A stretch of DNA of 64,000 bases from positions 23,459,757-23,523,756 of the forward strand of contig CM055908.1 of NCBI GenBank assembly GCA_029582155.1, given 5' to 3'. A program made the translations under genes and the position numbers. Below are positions 37,601 to 51,602 of the stretch, one piece after another (position 1 is the first letter of the stretch; each line of letters starts with the position of its first letter). Origin of the DNA: Panopea generosa (Eukaryota > Mollusca > Bivalvia > Adapedonta > Hiatellidae). Below the pieces are notes generated by a model. The model saw nothing but the letters and a program-made list of their open reading frames with translations, made no database searches and was not told the origin of the DNA.

Positions 37601-40600
37601 ATACTAGTCAAAGTCATTCAGTTTATTTTCCGTGGGAATTGTCGATTACCGCCAGTCTATGGGAACCACATTATCCCGACGTTATATTATCTAGACGTTA
37701 AAGTTAATGAGTGTTATGAGGTTACTGATTGCTTTGTTTCAAATTCTTGACGGTCAAGGTTATGGCCAGGTTGAATAGTATGCCGAGACATATCATGCTC
37801 ACAGAAAGTGCTGTATCAAAGTGATACGAGCTGTCTATTCAGTGATGCGGGGTCATTATAATGATTAACGTCGTAAAGTTATTTTTAATGAACAGCTTTA
37901 ATGTTTTGCTTAGAAATGAATAAACAAATCACCACTGCCTTATAAAATGGGGCCATGGATAGATGTATTAGATGCTGTGCAGTTTCTTGTATTCATATGA
38001 AGTCATGCTTTAAGTGACACAATTACAATTATATTGAAATCAATTATTTAATCCTCCTGTCAGTCGATGCTTTACAATTAAATGGATATTGCTGCAGTAC
38101 ATTGCCCTATTTTTGGTTTGATGTGATTTTTTTGCATATTGGCAGGCTTTGTTTTAACGTTTATATTTCCATTTGGTTTAAATATGAGGAATTATGTGCT
38201 TTCATCGACAAATCGCTTCCAGTTCAAACGGTACGTCAACCTTCCATTTAATGCTGGTTTTGTTATATAATCTGTATAGTGGCAGGCTTAGATGGACATC
38301 AATAAAATGAAAATGTGACTATCGGCAGATTATGCTATTTGATTTACATGATTTTGTTTTGATAATATATCGACAATTACGTACGTAAATTATTACATTC
38401 TGATTGTTGTGATATTGCCAGAAATAGGTATTACAAATCACCCTGTTTTGGTTTGATAACAATATAAATTGTCAATTTGGTTTAACATGATAAAAAGTGT
38501 ATACATAAAATGTGCACTGTTATTTAATCTAATTAGCTTTACTATGATGAAATGTGAATATTAACGGAATATATTCAACAGATATAATACCATATTAACA
38601 TAAGCAGAATATCTAGAATGTAGTTAATTATAACAGCTCGGTGTAATATGATGCAATGTGTATAATGGCAGAATATATACAATCTAGAGCATTCCCCCAT
38701 TTGGTCTGATATGGTGGAATGTGGTTATACAGTATATACAAGGTATTAAATATCCCATTTGAAATGTGTATATTGGCAACATGTGATAAACATACTGTAT
38801 TATATCTTATGATATAATTTTGAGTGTGATTTATTTTATATAAATTTAAATTATTTAAGTAATTTTATAATAATTCATTATTTTAGTTAAAGCAATATTT
38901 TAATGTGTTCATTACGGCATGGTTGTTATAACATTGAGTTGAAAACATGGCCAAGTTATTCCAACAAATATAAACGAGTTGTAATGATTGTATATTTTTC
39001 TAACCCGTCTTTAATAATGATAAATTAATGATAACAAACACAATAATAATAGTAATAAAACTTTCAATTAACAAGAGAACTCATTGTAACAAATCACACT
39101 TCCATGAGGCTCTCAAGCATAAATATATCATTTACATCACCGTGCTAAATAACACAAAATAACCTTAAACAATATGATTATAGTCGTCTATGTTAGGTAT
39201 AAAAATAATGATGGTATATTAAGATATATAAGTTTAATAATTTATTTTAAGGTGATTTTCTCAATATTTGCATTTTTGTGTTTTAAGAAAAAGTATTTTA
39301 ATTGTTTTACCCAGAATATATGATGAATCGACTAAATAGTTCATGATTTCGTCGGGGAGTAAATACATTAAGAATAGAGGAATATCTTAAATATCCTTAA
39401 TGAATATCAGTATTTAGAATAAATGCATTTCTGATTTATGAGGGAGAAAGGTTATGTAACATTTTTTACAAAAGAAATGGATTTTTTTAAAAATTATTTT
39501 CCTTTAAAGGGAAGGTAATCCAATACAATTTTGCACAACGCTCAGCAGAAAAGGTTATAAAAAAGGTATAAGTCTTGCACCCATTTTATAATAAAAAAAA
39601 AGAATTTCATCAATGTCAGTTTAGCGTAGAAAGCTGTTAGCAAGAACAAAACAGTACATGATAAACTCAAGATGAACATTTCCCTGCAAGTCTTTTTCAC
39701 ATGTGATTGTTCCATTGTAAATTCATTTACTGCCACAAGCAATATTCCGGTGTGAATATATTGTAATTGACTTTCAGGGACATCTTTCTATCTTTGAGTC
39801 TATTAAATATACTACACCAAAGGATCTGTTAGACATTTGATAGACCTGTATTATCTTTCTTTATATTTATGCTCCTAAATCAAACTATGATATTAAGAAG
39901 CAAAATAAACAAGTATTATTTACAAAAACATACACGTTTACACACATGTTTTATAGCTACGAAAGTATTTCACATTTAAAAAGGATGTGTACAATTCAGT
40001 GGTGAATCGGTCGTTTTAAGAACGCTAGTCCCAAAATATAAGGATTGAGAAGGGGGCTAAAAACAATACTTTATTAGCCGGACTTAATGTCAAAGGCATA
40101 GCATTGTCTATGTGGTCGTGATCAAGCTTTGCAGTTTTTATCACCGCCAAAAGATCATACGCGACAAGGACTGCTTTTTATTCCTCGAATTTCATTTTTC
40201 ATGCATATAATATAAGCAAGCAGAAACAAATCCAATAATAAGAATACATTGTGGACATTGTATAATGTCGTTTTTAAAAAAAACTATTGCATAAAATAAA
40301 AACTACAATAATGTCAATCAAAATAGGAAGGCGTATGGATTTTTTTAAAGTACTGACTTTTAGTACTTTTAGTACTTTGTTTTGTTTTTTATTTATACGA
40401 TTCAATTAACAATATGTTTTACACGTTTTATTCATTTAACCTATATTTTAGTGCAGATTCGTCTAATCAAAAAACTTTAATATCTTCATCAATTATATTT
40501 TATATCCTAATAATTATACTATGTAAATATCTATTTCCCAAAAGAGTGCAGTGGGAAATTAGATAAAAAAATCCCGAGTCCCTTTTAATTCTAATTTTAA

Positions 40601-43600
40601 TTTATTTCTGTTCGTTAGACACGCTAAATACAGACGGACATCATACTACCCTTTTTCTTGTTGAAAATGAATCTAATTGTTCTATATTTCCTTCCTCTGA
40701 ACTTCCTTCTAAGAAAATTAAGCTTTCAGCAAGTTCTTCTCTTACAATTTTCATGTGTGATAACTTGCTTTTAAGCGATCTTATTGCGCCTTTTATACTA
40801 GATTCAAGTTTTATGACAAGATCCCATTTCAGTGATTACTGGTTTAACACTGTTGAAACTCACACAGTTTTGTCCTCACTTTCATTAAAGTAACTTACGG
40901 AGATAGGTGGTATGGTTATGTTTTGATTTTAGGTAGCATTTTAACCCCTTAGATATTTAGAAAATATCCTAACATCTCAGTAACAACTAGTCATACATAA
41001 GCAAAATATCATAGCTGTCTCAGCTGTCATTAAGGATACACGTCGGATAACTCTATTTTACCCAGAATGAATGCCCTTGTTATACTTATACACACACCAA
41101 GCTTTTAAAAGTCGAGCGCGTTGTCCTCCGACAGATCTTGTGATGTTTCAAATGTCATAATTCTGATATTAACTATCTGATTTGGCCAGTTTAAAAATTT
41201 GTCTGTGTTATTATTGATTATATAACACACCTGGAAACATTTAGCGAGAACCAAATTGCTGATGCAGGTGCTAGAGCTCTCAAGGTTGTAAAAGTTAATG
41301 GACGGACGACGGACAATAGACGGTAGACATAGAGGACCAGAATAGCTCACCTTGAACATAACTCAAGTGAGATTAGTATGTTCAATCTCACATTTTCATG
41401 TGAATTTGAAGACAACATCATCGTACGTTTGAATAAACTGATTCTAGTTTAAGTAAGAACTGTGAATAATGTTCATATAATCATGATAACTGTGACAAGA
41501 AATAATACTATTTCTAGAGCTTGTGTTATTAAGATTTTTTTTCAGATGGAACAGATTGTGAAGAAATAAAATTATTTTTACAATTTAATTTAATACGCTC
41601 ATTTTAAAGGGAGTTTATCAAGTTTACACGTTGTAAAATTGGTTCGTCTTAGAAAGAGTCCGAATGACGATGTGATGGTTGTCTAGCAACATTTAAGTAC
41701 TGTCTATTTAAAAAATGAGAATTTCAGTTCAAGTTTACCACTGAGATTTAAATAGTGATTTTGTCACATTTTGGTAGATTTGACATACTAAGCCATTGGT
41801 ATTTTATTTATTAATGGTAATGAGACGTATTTTAACTGTTTTAAAAATAATTTTGTTTCTTGCAGTTGCTTACTAAAAACCAGAAGTGTACCACATTTGT
41901 ATTTAAGTAACTCTTTATTGAAGGAAAAGTGAAAAGAATCGACTAAAAAGCAATACAAATGGCATGCATGGTATCATAAAGATCCACAAGTCATTGCGCT
42001 CTTCAATCATTGCCAATACGCATATTTCATTCAATATTGAATTCATTGGCTCATATATATGAATATTTTATATGTAAACATTTAGAACACCTTAAAAACG
42101 ATGTTTGGTTACAGTGTTACGGTTATACACATGTTATATGAACTTATATGTGAAAACATATATGATTTGAAATTGCAGCATGTATCATAGTAACACGACT
42201 AGAGAAAGTAACTTAACACATTTCAATATTGACTTGAATAACCCACAACCATAACAATTCTTTGATTAAACAACATGTATTTTTAACGTTAATGTTGAAT
42301 GTTTGATGAATTGGTTCTGTCAGTACTTAATATTATTTGCGGTTTCTAGTTAGTAAATGTGTTCTCCCTACATCAGTTACTAACATGTTATTGTTTGACA
42401 ATACTTTATATTATTTGGGTTTCTAGTTAGTAAATGTGTTCTCCCTACATCAGCTACTGACATGTTATCGTTTGTCAATACTTTATATTATTTACAGTTT
42501 CTAGTTCTACATCACCAAGTAAACTAACATGTAACTAATATGTAACGATTAATAGCAACAGGTGCATACTTATTATGAATACAAAAGTAGAGAATAATAA
42601 ATATTTATTTTATTAATTAATAAATATAAATATATGGGAAATATTAATGATTAATTCAATTAACAAACTAATGAACATTGTTATCAAAATATATCTGAAT
42701 ACAGCATTTTATTGCATTGCAGCTGCTAATAGATGTCTCACATTTGAATATACTAGTTTTAAAACTGTTCGTAAAATATTCAAATAGAGAAACAGAGGAA
42801 TGTTCGTTTGAAAAGACAATAAACTCAAAGAGGAATATTCGTCTTTAAATTCAAATATCGCACAGACGAATGTTTTATCTGAGCGTTGAAAAATATCACA
42901 CAGGAACTATCGTATGTTAACTCAGTTTCTCGCAAAGTACAATATCTCATCGAGGAATGTTCCGCTGAATAATCAAATAACTCAAAGATAATTATTCGTC
43001 TGACCCGAAAGTTCATTTGGAAACTTGGGAATGTTCGCCTGTGAAATAAAAAAAATCGCCTTTTCTGCATAAAAAACTTAGGTTTTCAAGATATTGAGAA
43101 AAAGAGCTAAAATGTCCGAATATTTTCATTTCTAGCATCATTCTACGGAAAATGGGCGTTGTGGAAATTCCTTTTTTTTGTATTTTGGAAAGTCTTAATT
43201 AGAAACTTTAATTATGTAAAGCATTTGCACATAAGACCGCATGCTAGGTAGGTACATGTAGTATAAATAGACAGATATGTACATGCTAAACGGGAATAAG
43301 ATGATTACCTGTGGCTAAATCTCGTGCATCTGATCTGTTTACCGCCCGTTTGCTTGGGTTATTGTCGATAAGGTCTTTCTTAGTTCCACATACGCATATC
43401 TTACAATCCTGGAATTTACGGTTAAGGACTCAAACATACGTTTTAAACACATCTCAGTGAAATAATATGAAATGCAGTTGTCAACTGGAATAATAAATCT
43501 AAAGGCAGGAACATGTTTATACAGGACCATGACTTATTGATGCAATGTATTCCATGGGAAAGTATGCATCAAATACTGAACAGAACAGACAACCCGCCAC

Positions 43601-46600
43601 TTTTGTATTTCCAATAACTTCCTCAAAATATTGAGTAGCATTATTAAAATGTGTATACGAGTAATACGACATTAACTGACTGTGTATAGAGTAATACGAC
43701 ATTAACTGACTGTGTATAGAGTAATACGACATTAACTGACTGTGTATAGAGTAATACGACATTAACTGACTGTGTATAGAGTAATACGACATTAACTGGC
43801 AATGGCCACAGCCTATTTGTCCTTTCCTATTCAAGTGCAAATTTCAAGGAAACTGTTTTTATATTTATGAGAAAATATATAAAAGGTTAGGTACATGAAA
43901 TTTTAGGTGACGTTTTAGGTGTTATGTTCACTATATAAACATGTTATCATGTTATAATTGTTAAAGCAATGTCATCAGAATTTAAAAAAAAATGTTTTCT
44001 CAGTTACATGATGATCATGCCTGAAATCATGACGAATTGCTTTGCTGTTTTGGTATACTATATTTAAACATGTAAGGTGTTTCTATATTCCTATTACCAT
44101 TCCCAAAACTAAGGGATAACTATGTGATACTATATAATAAGAATAAACATGACCATGTTTCACTTACAGGATTAAAGTACTTTACACATACAGCAGAATG
44201 TCAGCAAAATATCGTCAGACATACAGTATGCGGTATACATATGTTTTAATGTTCCGCACTACTTAAAACCTGTTTACACATATTCAGACAAGACATTGTC
44301 TTGTAAAAAAGAAACCAGTGTTATATTTATTATTCATGGTATAACCTCATTACATTGATGTATATATTTGCTTTCTATATAACTTTTTTATGAGACAATT
44401 GTAATTCGACAGAGTGTACTTGAAAATCAACTTTAAATCGGAAAATACAATCCTTCTATATTTCATTATCTTTTTACAAGTTTTAAAGTGTTAAGTGGTC
44501 AGTGTCAGTTTTTTGTTAATACCTAACTAGCCATAAACATCACAGGTCAGTATATCATTACACACGTAAATAGCCATAAAGACTACAGGTCAGTATATTA
44601 TTAAACACCTAAATAACCATAAACACTACATATATTAACCGGTTCAGTTTCCAACAGCTCTGAGACCCAGTATCTGGCCCGGTCATATGTGCCGCGGTCT
44701 GTGAGGTCAAAACAAATAATGGCCGCTTTAGCATTACGGTAGTACATCCGGGATATTGACGCATAGCGCTCACTTCCGGCTGTATCCTGTAAGAGTTAAA
44801 ATAAAATGATAAAAACCGAACGAAGCATATATGAACAACGTGCTATGTAGACGACGGCAACACCAATACTAGTAAATGAACAAAGATAAAATAACTAGCT
44901 TATTTAGAAAACTTGGTGCTTATTTATTGGAAATGTGTCGAACCAGTCAAACATATATTATATACAAACTGCCAGCCACATGCACATATGGTTTATTAAC
45001 TATCTTTTACGCAAAAGCTACACTTCGTTATCACCATACTTTATATGGGGTGGGGGGGTTAACAGTTGAATATCTTGAATCCTAAATTTAAGAAAACTTT
45101 CGATATTTAAGGCTGATAACATTAGTCATCAACTTATTCATCAATACTGTTTTAATACCTTAATCACGCGTGTGCCTTTACGTGACCATATCATAATATA
45201 TATTAGAAATGCAAGTTCCATGTACACCAATTCACTAAAGATACGAAAGGTTTCTATGACATATACGTATCCAGGACTTGATAACCAGCTGGATTGCAGC
45301 CTTTAAGTGCACTCGATCGATCTAAATGGCAGAAAGTCCTTTCTCTATCATTATCATATTTTCAATTTTCTATTTTTAATATTTTCAAATAATTAATCTA
45401 TTTCCATTGATTGTTGTTTTATTTATAGTAGTGTAAACTATTGCCATTATCATATTTTAATTGTTCTTATCTTAATATTTTCAAGATTATTAATCTATTT
45501 CCTGTGATTGTTGTTTTAGTTATAGTGTTACCCATTGTCATCTCAATTCTAATGTCATTTATAAATTGAAGGGGAAGATCGGCACAAATGTTGTTAGAGT
45601 GTGTGGTCAAGCCTTTTTGTGTTTTATTTGAAAATAACGTAATATGTTGTAATCAGTTCTAATCAATATTGAACACAAGCGACACTCTATGTTCTTATTT
45701 GAAATGCTGTGATAGTTACCTTCAACAGTACGGAACTAGCATTTTTAATATTTTAGGAAATGTATAGACAATATGATTAGATTTAATTTAAAGTTCTAAG
45801 TATTACAAACTGCTTAATAGGAAGTAAATTCTAGTAATTGTGACAAAACAAGTGCAATCGGACAGGATGATATACACTAGCCTTGAGAAAATCAAGTGGG
45901 TGTGCAAAACTAGTTTTACTCAAAATGTACTATGAAGGTAGATAGACTAGTTTTTGCGTCAAGACCTAGAGTGTTATTTTATAAAAAATAAACCCACGCT
46001 TTCATACCAGAAAAATAAATATACACACACTGCTACTCATACATACAAACATAATTAATTTACCCAGCATCCTAGCGTCACCGTTACACTTCCAACTTCC
46101 TCATTTTTTGACTTAAAGGCACCCGCTACAGTCTGTCGAAAATAAATTAATTGTGTAATAAATTATACATAATTCTACGTTATGTGCACATCTGTTGCTT
46201 CAAGTTCACTTCATGTCACATTGTTTAAAAATGTATTCAGTTGTTCCATATTAGACACATCATGCCTGAAGTCTTCAAAGTCAGAACCTGCATGTGCGGG
46301 TAAAAGAGTCGTCATTCTCAAGTTCACCACACATGGAGATGGCGGGCGATAGAGCATATTCAGCTACGCCATTTGTTAGAATTATAGAGGGAAGGACCGA
46401 TCCTTGTGTTGACAAAATGTGTGGCCAGACGCAATTTTAAAATAATTTGAAATAAAATATGATTAATCTTTCCAATCATAAACTCTCCGATCACTCTCCG
46501 TTGCGCTCTTCGTACTCAAATCTTAACATTTTTTATCTATCTTAAATCGATATTGGGCAACCAAATAACAATGCTCATGACCTTAAAAAGGACGTGTGAA

Positions 46601-49600
46601 TCAGAAGCAATAGCACATGTAAAGCATACTTGTAAACACGTATATGGATTTACAATAACAGGAAATATGAACTAACTTCCGTTAGTTTATCTTTGAACGA
46701 AGTAGCCTCGTACATGTGTTTATAGCTTTACGACATTAGGATGCACAGTCAGTTGTGACGCAATTATACTGTTATGATACTATTATAAATAAGTTTACTA
46801 AAATGTAAAATGAAGTAGGTATAAACCGAGTACGCTATTGTGAAACTTCGTCATTTTATTTATAATTAGACTCGTCCAATACAGGGGACACATTAATATT
46901 GAATCTATTGTATTGGATAATGTATGTAACAGATGGATGTGCTGTCATCCCATATAAGGTAGGTTAAAACCAAAAATAGAATGACGTAGTTTCAAAATAG
47001 CGTATTGGGTTTATATATACCTTACTTCTAAATAACTGCCTATCTTTACCGTTAAACATCTTTAAATTATCAGCATGAAAATCAACAGTACTGTCGTCTC
47101 TGTCGTCATTACGTGTTATATAAGCCAACATGCTAAGGATCTTCTCCGATATGGCATTGCTGTGTTTGGTTTACTTGACATTAGACGTATTATAAACCCA
47201 ATACGCTTTTATGAAACTACGTCATTCTATTTTTAGATGGAACCTACCGTATAAGGGATGACAGCACATTTATATATAACATAAATTATGCAATACAATA
47301 GATTCAATATTAATATGTTACCTGTATTGGACGAATCTAACTATCATAACTATCAACAAAATGACGTAGTTTCACAATAGCGTATTTGGTTTATAGTATA
47401 TATCCCAAATACCATAAAAATATAGTTATAATACATGTATGTGTATATACCAGACAGTAACGTGTAACTCCAATGTATGTATGTATTGTCAACTGATATG
47501 GCAAGGTTGGTGTGTGCACAAAGTGTTATTACAGTATATATTGTAAACTAATATGGAGAGGTTGGTGTGTGCACGTAGTGTTATAACACTATATATAGTC
47601 AACTGATATGACGATGTTGGTGTGTGCACGGAGTTTTATTACAGTATCTATTGTCAACTAATATGGCGAGGTTGGTTGTGCACGTAGTGTTATAACACTA
47701 TATATAGTCAACTGATATGACGATGTTGGTGTGTGCACGGAGTTTTATTACAGTATCTATTGTCAACTAATATGGCGAGGTTGGTTGTGCACGATGTGTT
47801 ATTACAGTATATATTGTCAACTGTTATGGCATGGTTGGTGTGTGCACGGAGTGTTATCACAGTATATATTGTCAACTGATATCGCGAATGTTGGTGTGTG
47901 TGCAGGGAGTGTTATTACAGGATATATTGTCAACTGATATAGCGACTGTTGGTGTGTGCAGGGAGTGTTATTACAGGATATATTGTCAACTGATATAGTG
48001 AGTATTGGTGTGTACACGGAGTTTTATTACAGTATATATTGCCAACTGATTTAGCGAGTGTTGGTGTGTGCACGGAGTGTTATAACAGTATACATTGTCA
48101 ACTGATATAGCGACTGTTGGTGTGTGCAGGAGGTGTTATTACAGTATATGTTGTCAACTGATATAGCGATTGTTGGTGTGTGCACGGAGTGTTATTACAG
48201 TATATATTGTCAACTAATATAGCGATTGTTGGTGTGTGCACGGAGTGTTATTAAAGTATTTATTGTCAACTGATTTAGCGATTGTTGGTGTGTGCACGGA
48301 GTGTTATTACATTATATATTGTCAACTGATATAGCGATGTTGGTGTATGCAGGAAGTGTTATTACAGTATATATTGTTAACTGACAAGGCTAGTATTGGT
48401 GTGTGCAGGGAGTGTTATTACAGTTTATATATTGTCAACTGATATGACTTGGTTGGTGCATACACGGAGTGTTATAACAGTACACATTGTCAACTGATAT
48501 AGCGAGTGTTGGTGTGTGCAGGGAGTGTTATTACAGAACATATTGTCAACTGATATGGCCTGGATGGTGTGTGCACGGAATGTTATAACAGTATACATTG
48601 TCAACTGATATAGCGAGTGTTGGTGTATGAACGGAGTGTTATTACAGTATATATTGTCAACTGATATAGCGAGTGTTGGTGTGTGCAGAGAGTGTTATTA
48701 CAGTATACATTGCCAACTGATATAGCGAGGTTGGTGTGTGCAGAAAGTGGTATTACAGTATATATTGTCAACTGACATGGCGAGTGTTGGTGTGTGCATG
48801 GAGTGTTATTACATTATATATTGTCAACTCACATGGCGAGTGTTGGTGTGTGCAGGGAGTGTTATTATAGTATATTTTGTCAACTGATATAGCCAGTGTT
48901 TGGTGTGTGCGGGGAGTGTTATTACAGTATACATTGTCAACTGATATGGAAAGGTTGGTGTGTGCACAAAATTTTATTACAGTATATATTGTCAACTGAT
49001 ATAGCGAGTGTTGGTGTGTGCAGGGAGTGTTATTACAGTATATATTGTCAACTGGCATAACGGTGTTTGTGTGTGCACGGAGTGTTATTACAGTATATAT
49101 TGTCAACTGACATGGCGAGTGTTGGTCTGTGCAGGGAGTGTTATTACAGTATATATTGTCAACTGACATGGCAAGGTTGGTGTTTGCAAGAAGTTTTATT
49201 ACAGTATATATTGTCAACTGATATGGCTTGGTTGGTGTGTGCAGGGAGTGTTATTACAGCATATATCGTCAACTGATATTGTGAGGTTGGTGTGTGCAGG
49301 GAATGCTATTACAGTATATATTGTCAACTGATATGACGAGGTTGGTGTGTGAACGGAGTGTTATTATAGTATATATTGTCAACTGAGGTGTGTGCGGGGA
49401 GTGTTATAACAGTATATATTGTCAACTGATATGGTAAGGTTGGTGTGTGCATGTAATGTTATTACATAATATATTATCAACTGATATAGCGAGTGTTGGT
49501 GTTTGCAGAGAGTGTTATTACAGTATATATTGTCAACTGACATGGCGAGGTTGGTGTGTGCAGGAAGTATTATTACAGTATATATTGTCAACAGATATGG

Positions 49601-50157
49601 TGAGGTTGGTGTGTGCAGGGAGTGTTATTACAGTTTATATTGACAACTGATATGGTGATGTTGGTGTGTGCACGGTTATAACAGTATATATTGCAAACTG
49701 TTATGGCGAAGTTGGTGTGTACACGGAGTGTTATTACAGTTTATATTGTTAACTGACATGGCGAGGTTTGTGTGTGCACGGAGTGTTATTACAGTATATA
49801 TTGTCGACTGACATGGCAAGGTTGTTGTGTGCACGAAGTGTTATTACTGTAAGTGGAAGTCTTAAGTAACTACCAGATACTACCACTGTAACAACAATAG
49901 TAACCGAACACCTCACTCGTTGCACAAAATGTATAGCTGTATAACTTATAAACAACCACCTATTTTCTATGATAACAGTTTATACCAGCCAATATTTAAC
50001 ATAAGTGTAATGTTTGCTACATGGATAACTCAGCATGTCTTACCGTCTCGGTATTTTGTAGAAATTCTCCATGTATATACCTCGTCAACAGGCACGTCTT
50101 TCCGGAGTTTGCACTCCCCAGCAGTACTACCTTGCATGTACAATCGAATTGCGACAT
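31667..50157 (-). CDS. RAB24: Rab24-like small GTPase, complete, 210 residues, 7 exons
   Basis: Exons on the minus strand: 50157-50044, 46132-46064, 44786-44640, 43408-43309, 35547-35497, 33997-33929, 31749-31667. All borders are AG/GT and phases join into 633 nt including the stop. Motifs: P-loop GSANSGKT (14-21); switch II WDTAGSERY (61-69), with Ser where most Rabs have Gln; TKKD (119-122) for NKxD; ETSSKTG (151-157). The Ser at the catalytic Gln position, the Thr in TKKD, YYRNAKAAIICFDLTD, and a C-terminal CC followed by a few residues (CCARPV) are all Rab24 traits; vertebrate Rab24 ends CCHH and has about the same length. Rab24 is a low-GTPase-activity Rab linked to autophagic vesicle clearance. 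Possible AATAAA at 31626-31621. The paralogue most likely to be confused is Rab20. Confidence 0.92.
32127..32570. mobile_element. Decayed DNA transposon or MITE related to 57656-58058
   Basis: Left end ACGGTGGCGAACCACGCG resembles the terminal repeat at 57656, and internal stretches (GTGCAACGG, CCACTTGATGG, TTTTTTATGAAGTAT) occur in the same order. The right terminus is lost. An added 12 bp unit GTTGTACCGAGT is repeated about three times at 32365-32398. Confidence 0.6.
34126..34235. repeat. 28 bp tandem repeat, 4 copies
   Basis: Units of the form CTAGTGTCTAGATTATGATT plus ATAAGTGC. They lie in the Rab24-like intron just before exon 6. Confidence 0.85.
34240..35490. other. Rab24-like intron 5, no further feature
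   Basis: AT-rich intron. A segment at 34745-34800 (AAAAAGGTACCAAGTGCCTT and following) is the reverse complement of 7830-7890, so it is part of a dispersed repeat. Nothing else seen. Confidence 0.45.
35550..42340. other. Rab24-like intron 4, largest intron, mostly unannotated
   Basis: Very AT-rich, with no supported exon on either strand. A G-rich stretch at 37170-37200 is followed by a 27-28 bp segment identical to one at 20079-20107. Poly(A)/(T) runs are frequent. Confidence 0.45.
42341..42515. repeat. 77 bp tandem repeat, 2.3 copies
   Basis: GTTTCTAGTTAGTAAATGTG occurs at 42342 and 42419, and its start again near 42496, each 77 bp apart. Confidence 0.8.
43651..43800. repeat. 30 bp tandem repeat, 5 copies
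   Basis: GTAATACGACATTAACTGAC plus TGTGTATAGA, repeated at 43661, 43691, 43721, 43751 and 43781 with almost no change. It lies in the Rab24-like intron upstream of exon 4. Confidence 0.93.
46820..47015 (+). mobile_element. MITE with long terminal inverted repeats (copy A)
   Basis: The ends TATAAACCGAGTACGCTATT and its imperfect reverse complement AATAGCGTATTGGGTTTATA form arms of about 40 bp. Copy B at 47191 is the same element in the opposite orientation. Confidence 0.85.
47191..47394 (-). mobile_element. MITE with long terminal inverted repeats (copy B, inverted)
   Basis: Starts TATAAACCCAATACGCTTTT and ends ATAGCGTATTTGGTTTATA. The interior (GGGATGACAGCACAT, CAATACAATAGATTCAATAT) is the reverse complement of the interior of copy A. 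Confidence 0.85.
47475..49860. repeat. 55-57 bp minisatellite, about 42 copies
   Basis: Tandem units containing TTGTCAACTGATATGGCGAG, GTTGGTGTGTGCACGGAGTG and TTATTACAGTATATA. It occupies about 2.4 kb of intron 1 of the Rab24-like gene. Copies differ by many point changes and a few small indels, so the array is not very recent. Confidence 0.93.
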
Positions 50158-51269
50158 ATTATAAATCGGCAAATTAGCACACGTGGGAAGTAACGTTATT
50201 ACCGCTTACATAAGCAAACACAAACAAGTAACATATAAACATTTAAATCATGTAACTCGTAAGTTACATTTTACTTACATTCTCGAATGTATTAACTAAT
50301 GCTGTCAATCAAATTACACAATTAAAAAAAAATACGGTTCACAAATATAGACACTTATAAACAAGTGTATCAAACACAAACGGCACACATGGATGGCTAG
50401 TTATAACACTAGTTGGTGTACGCTATCTGACACACTTACAAGTTCCTGATAAAGATGTATACACCCGTGCACTGGTTAACGTCACGTTTATAGTCACACA
50501 CGATTAAATATTTTACACACTTATATTCAACCCGGCAGTATTTAGTACAGACACAGACCTATTTTTTCTTACTAAACGTGACACAGGTATGCTTTGTATA
50601 TTAATCGCTTTAACTCACTGGTATGTTATTTTCAGAAGTACGTATAAAATGCATTTTCCGTACGCTGCCAAGACTTAATAATCTTCCTTCCGCACATGAC
50701 GTGTATGTAGGTCTGTTCCTTAATATGTCGTACCGGGTAAATACACATTAGAAGCAATACATCGATTTGTTGTACATACACATTAGAAGCAAAACATCGA
50801 TTTGTTGCACACTTAATATCTTTATATCATTTTTAATCATTATATATCACAATAAACGATTAGCATCGTAACACAACTAAACACCCAGCATGGCGACTGA
50901 TGCGCAAAACTATATATATAACCATCCAGTCACTTAGTATACACTGCATAACATAAACTATGATATCACCATAGTGTCTCCATTCACATCCGTGATATCC
51001 AAGCAAACTACTTCACAATCAGAAATCACACTTAGCTTTTGCAGTTATAACTTCCTCATTCAATGAAAAACCACAGCCCATCAACCGGAAAGATTTAACA
51101 ATTGGTTTGACTATCAGCCATCCACATACTTGTTTAAATATTCAGCTTTTATGGTGATTTTTGTAAATATCAACCGAATACATGACCTATCGATTATTTC
51201 CCTTTTTACGATACATAGAAATTTTAGATAGTTAAAACAGATCTATAGTGACTGTTCAAGATGTGGGGG

Positions 51270-51480
51270 TCCAGTGTGGCCGAGTGGTCTCAAGAACAAG
51301 TATCTCTCGTAGGTTCAAATCCTGCTCGTATAAAACTTTACTTGGGAATTAACTGCGGTTCTACTTAACTACTGAGGTCTTCCCCCACCAATAAAACTGG
51401 ATCTGCCGTATCATATTTAACATGAAATGTGTTGAAAGTGTTAAACCCCATTCAAAAACAGTACATTAAAGATAGGCACA
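51270..51480 (+). mobile_element. tRNA(Leu/Ser)-like SINE, family 4
   Basis: Head GTGTGGCCGAGTGGTCTCAA (type-II tRNA box A) and GTAGGTTCAAATCCTGCTCG (box B). The body, with CCCCCACCAATAAAACTGGA, matches the minus copy at 10975-11165. Confidence 0.75.
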
Positions 51481-51602
51481 ATGCCAACACTTGTAGTCAA
51501 ATAAACCTAATCAAGAATGTGTGTTGTATTTGTTTTTTCCCCATATTTAGATGAAGGCAAAAACATTTTTAACACTTTTGCTTTAAAACGTTTATTTTCT
51601 GT

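Noticed and set aside
42784..43060. Degenerate ~50 bp repeats with GAGGAATNTTCG-like cores
   Set aside because: The similarity between units is weak and the period irregular; I could not show a real tandem repeat by eye.
47475..49860. CRISPR-like or coding reading of the 55-57 bp array
   Set aside because: Units are contiguous with no unique spacers, the genome is eukaryotic, and open frames in the array are short and repetitive.
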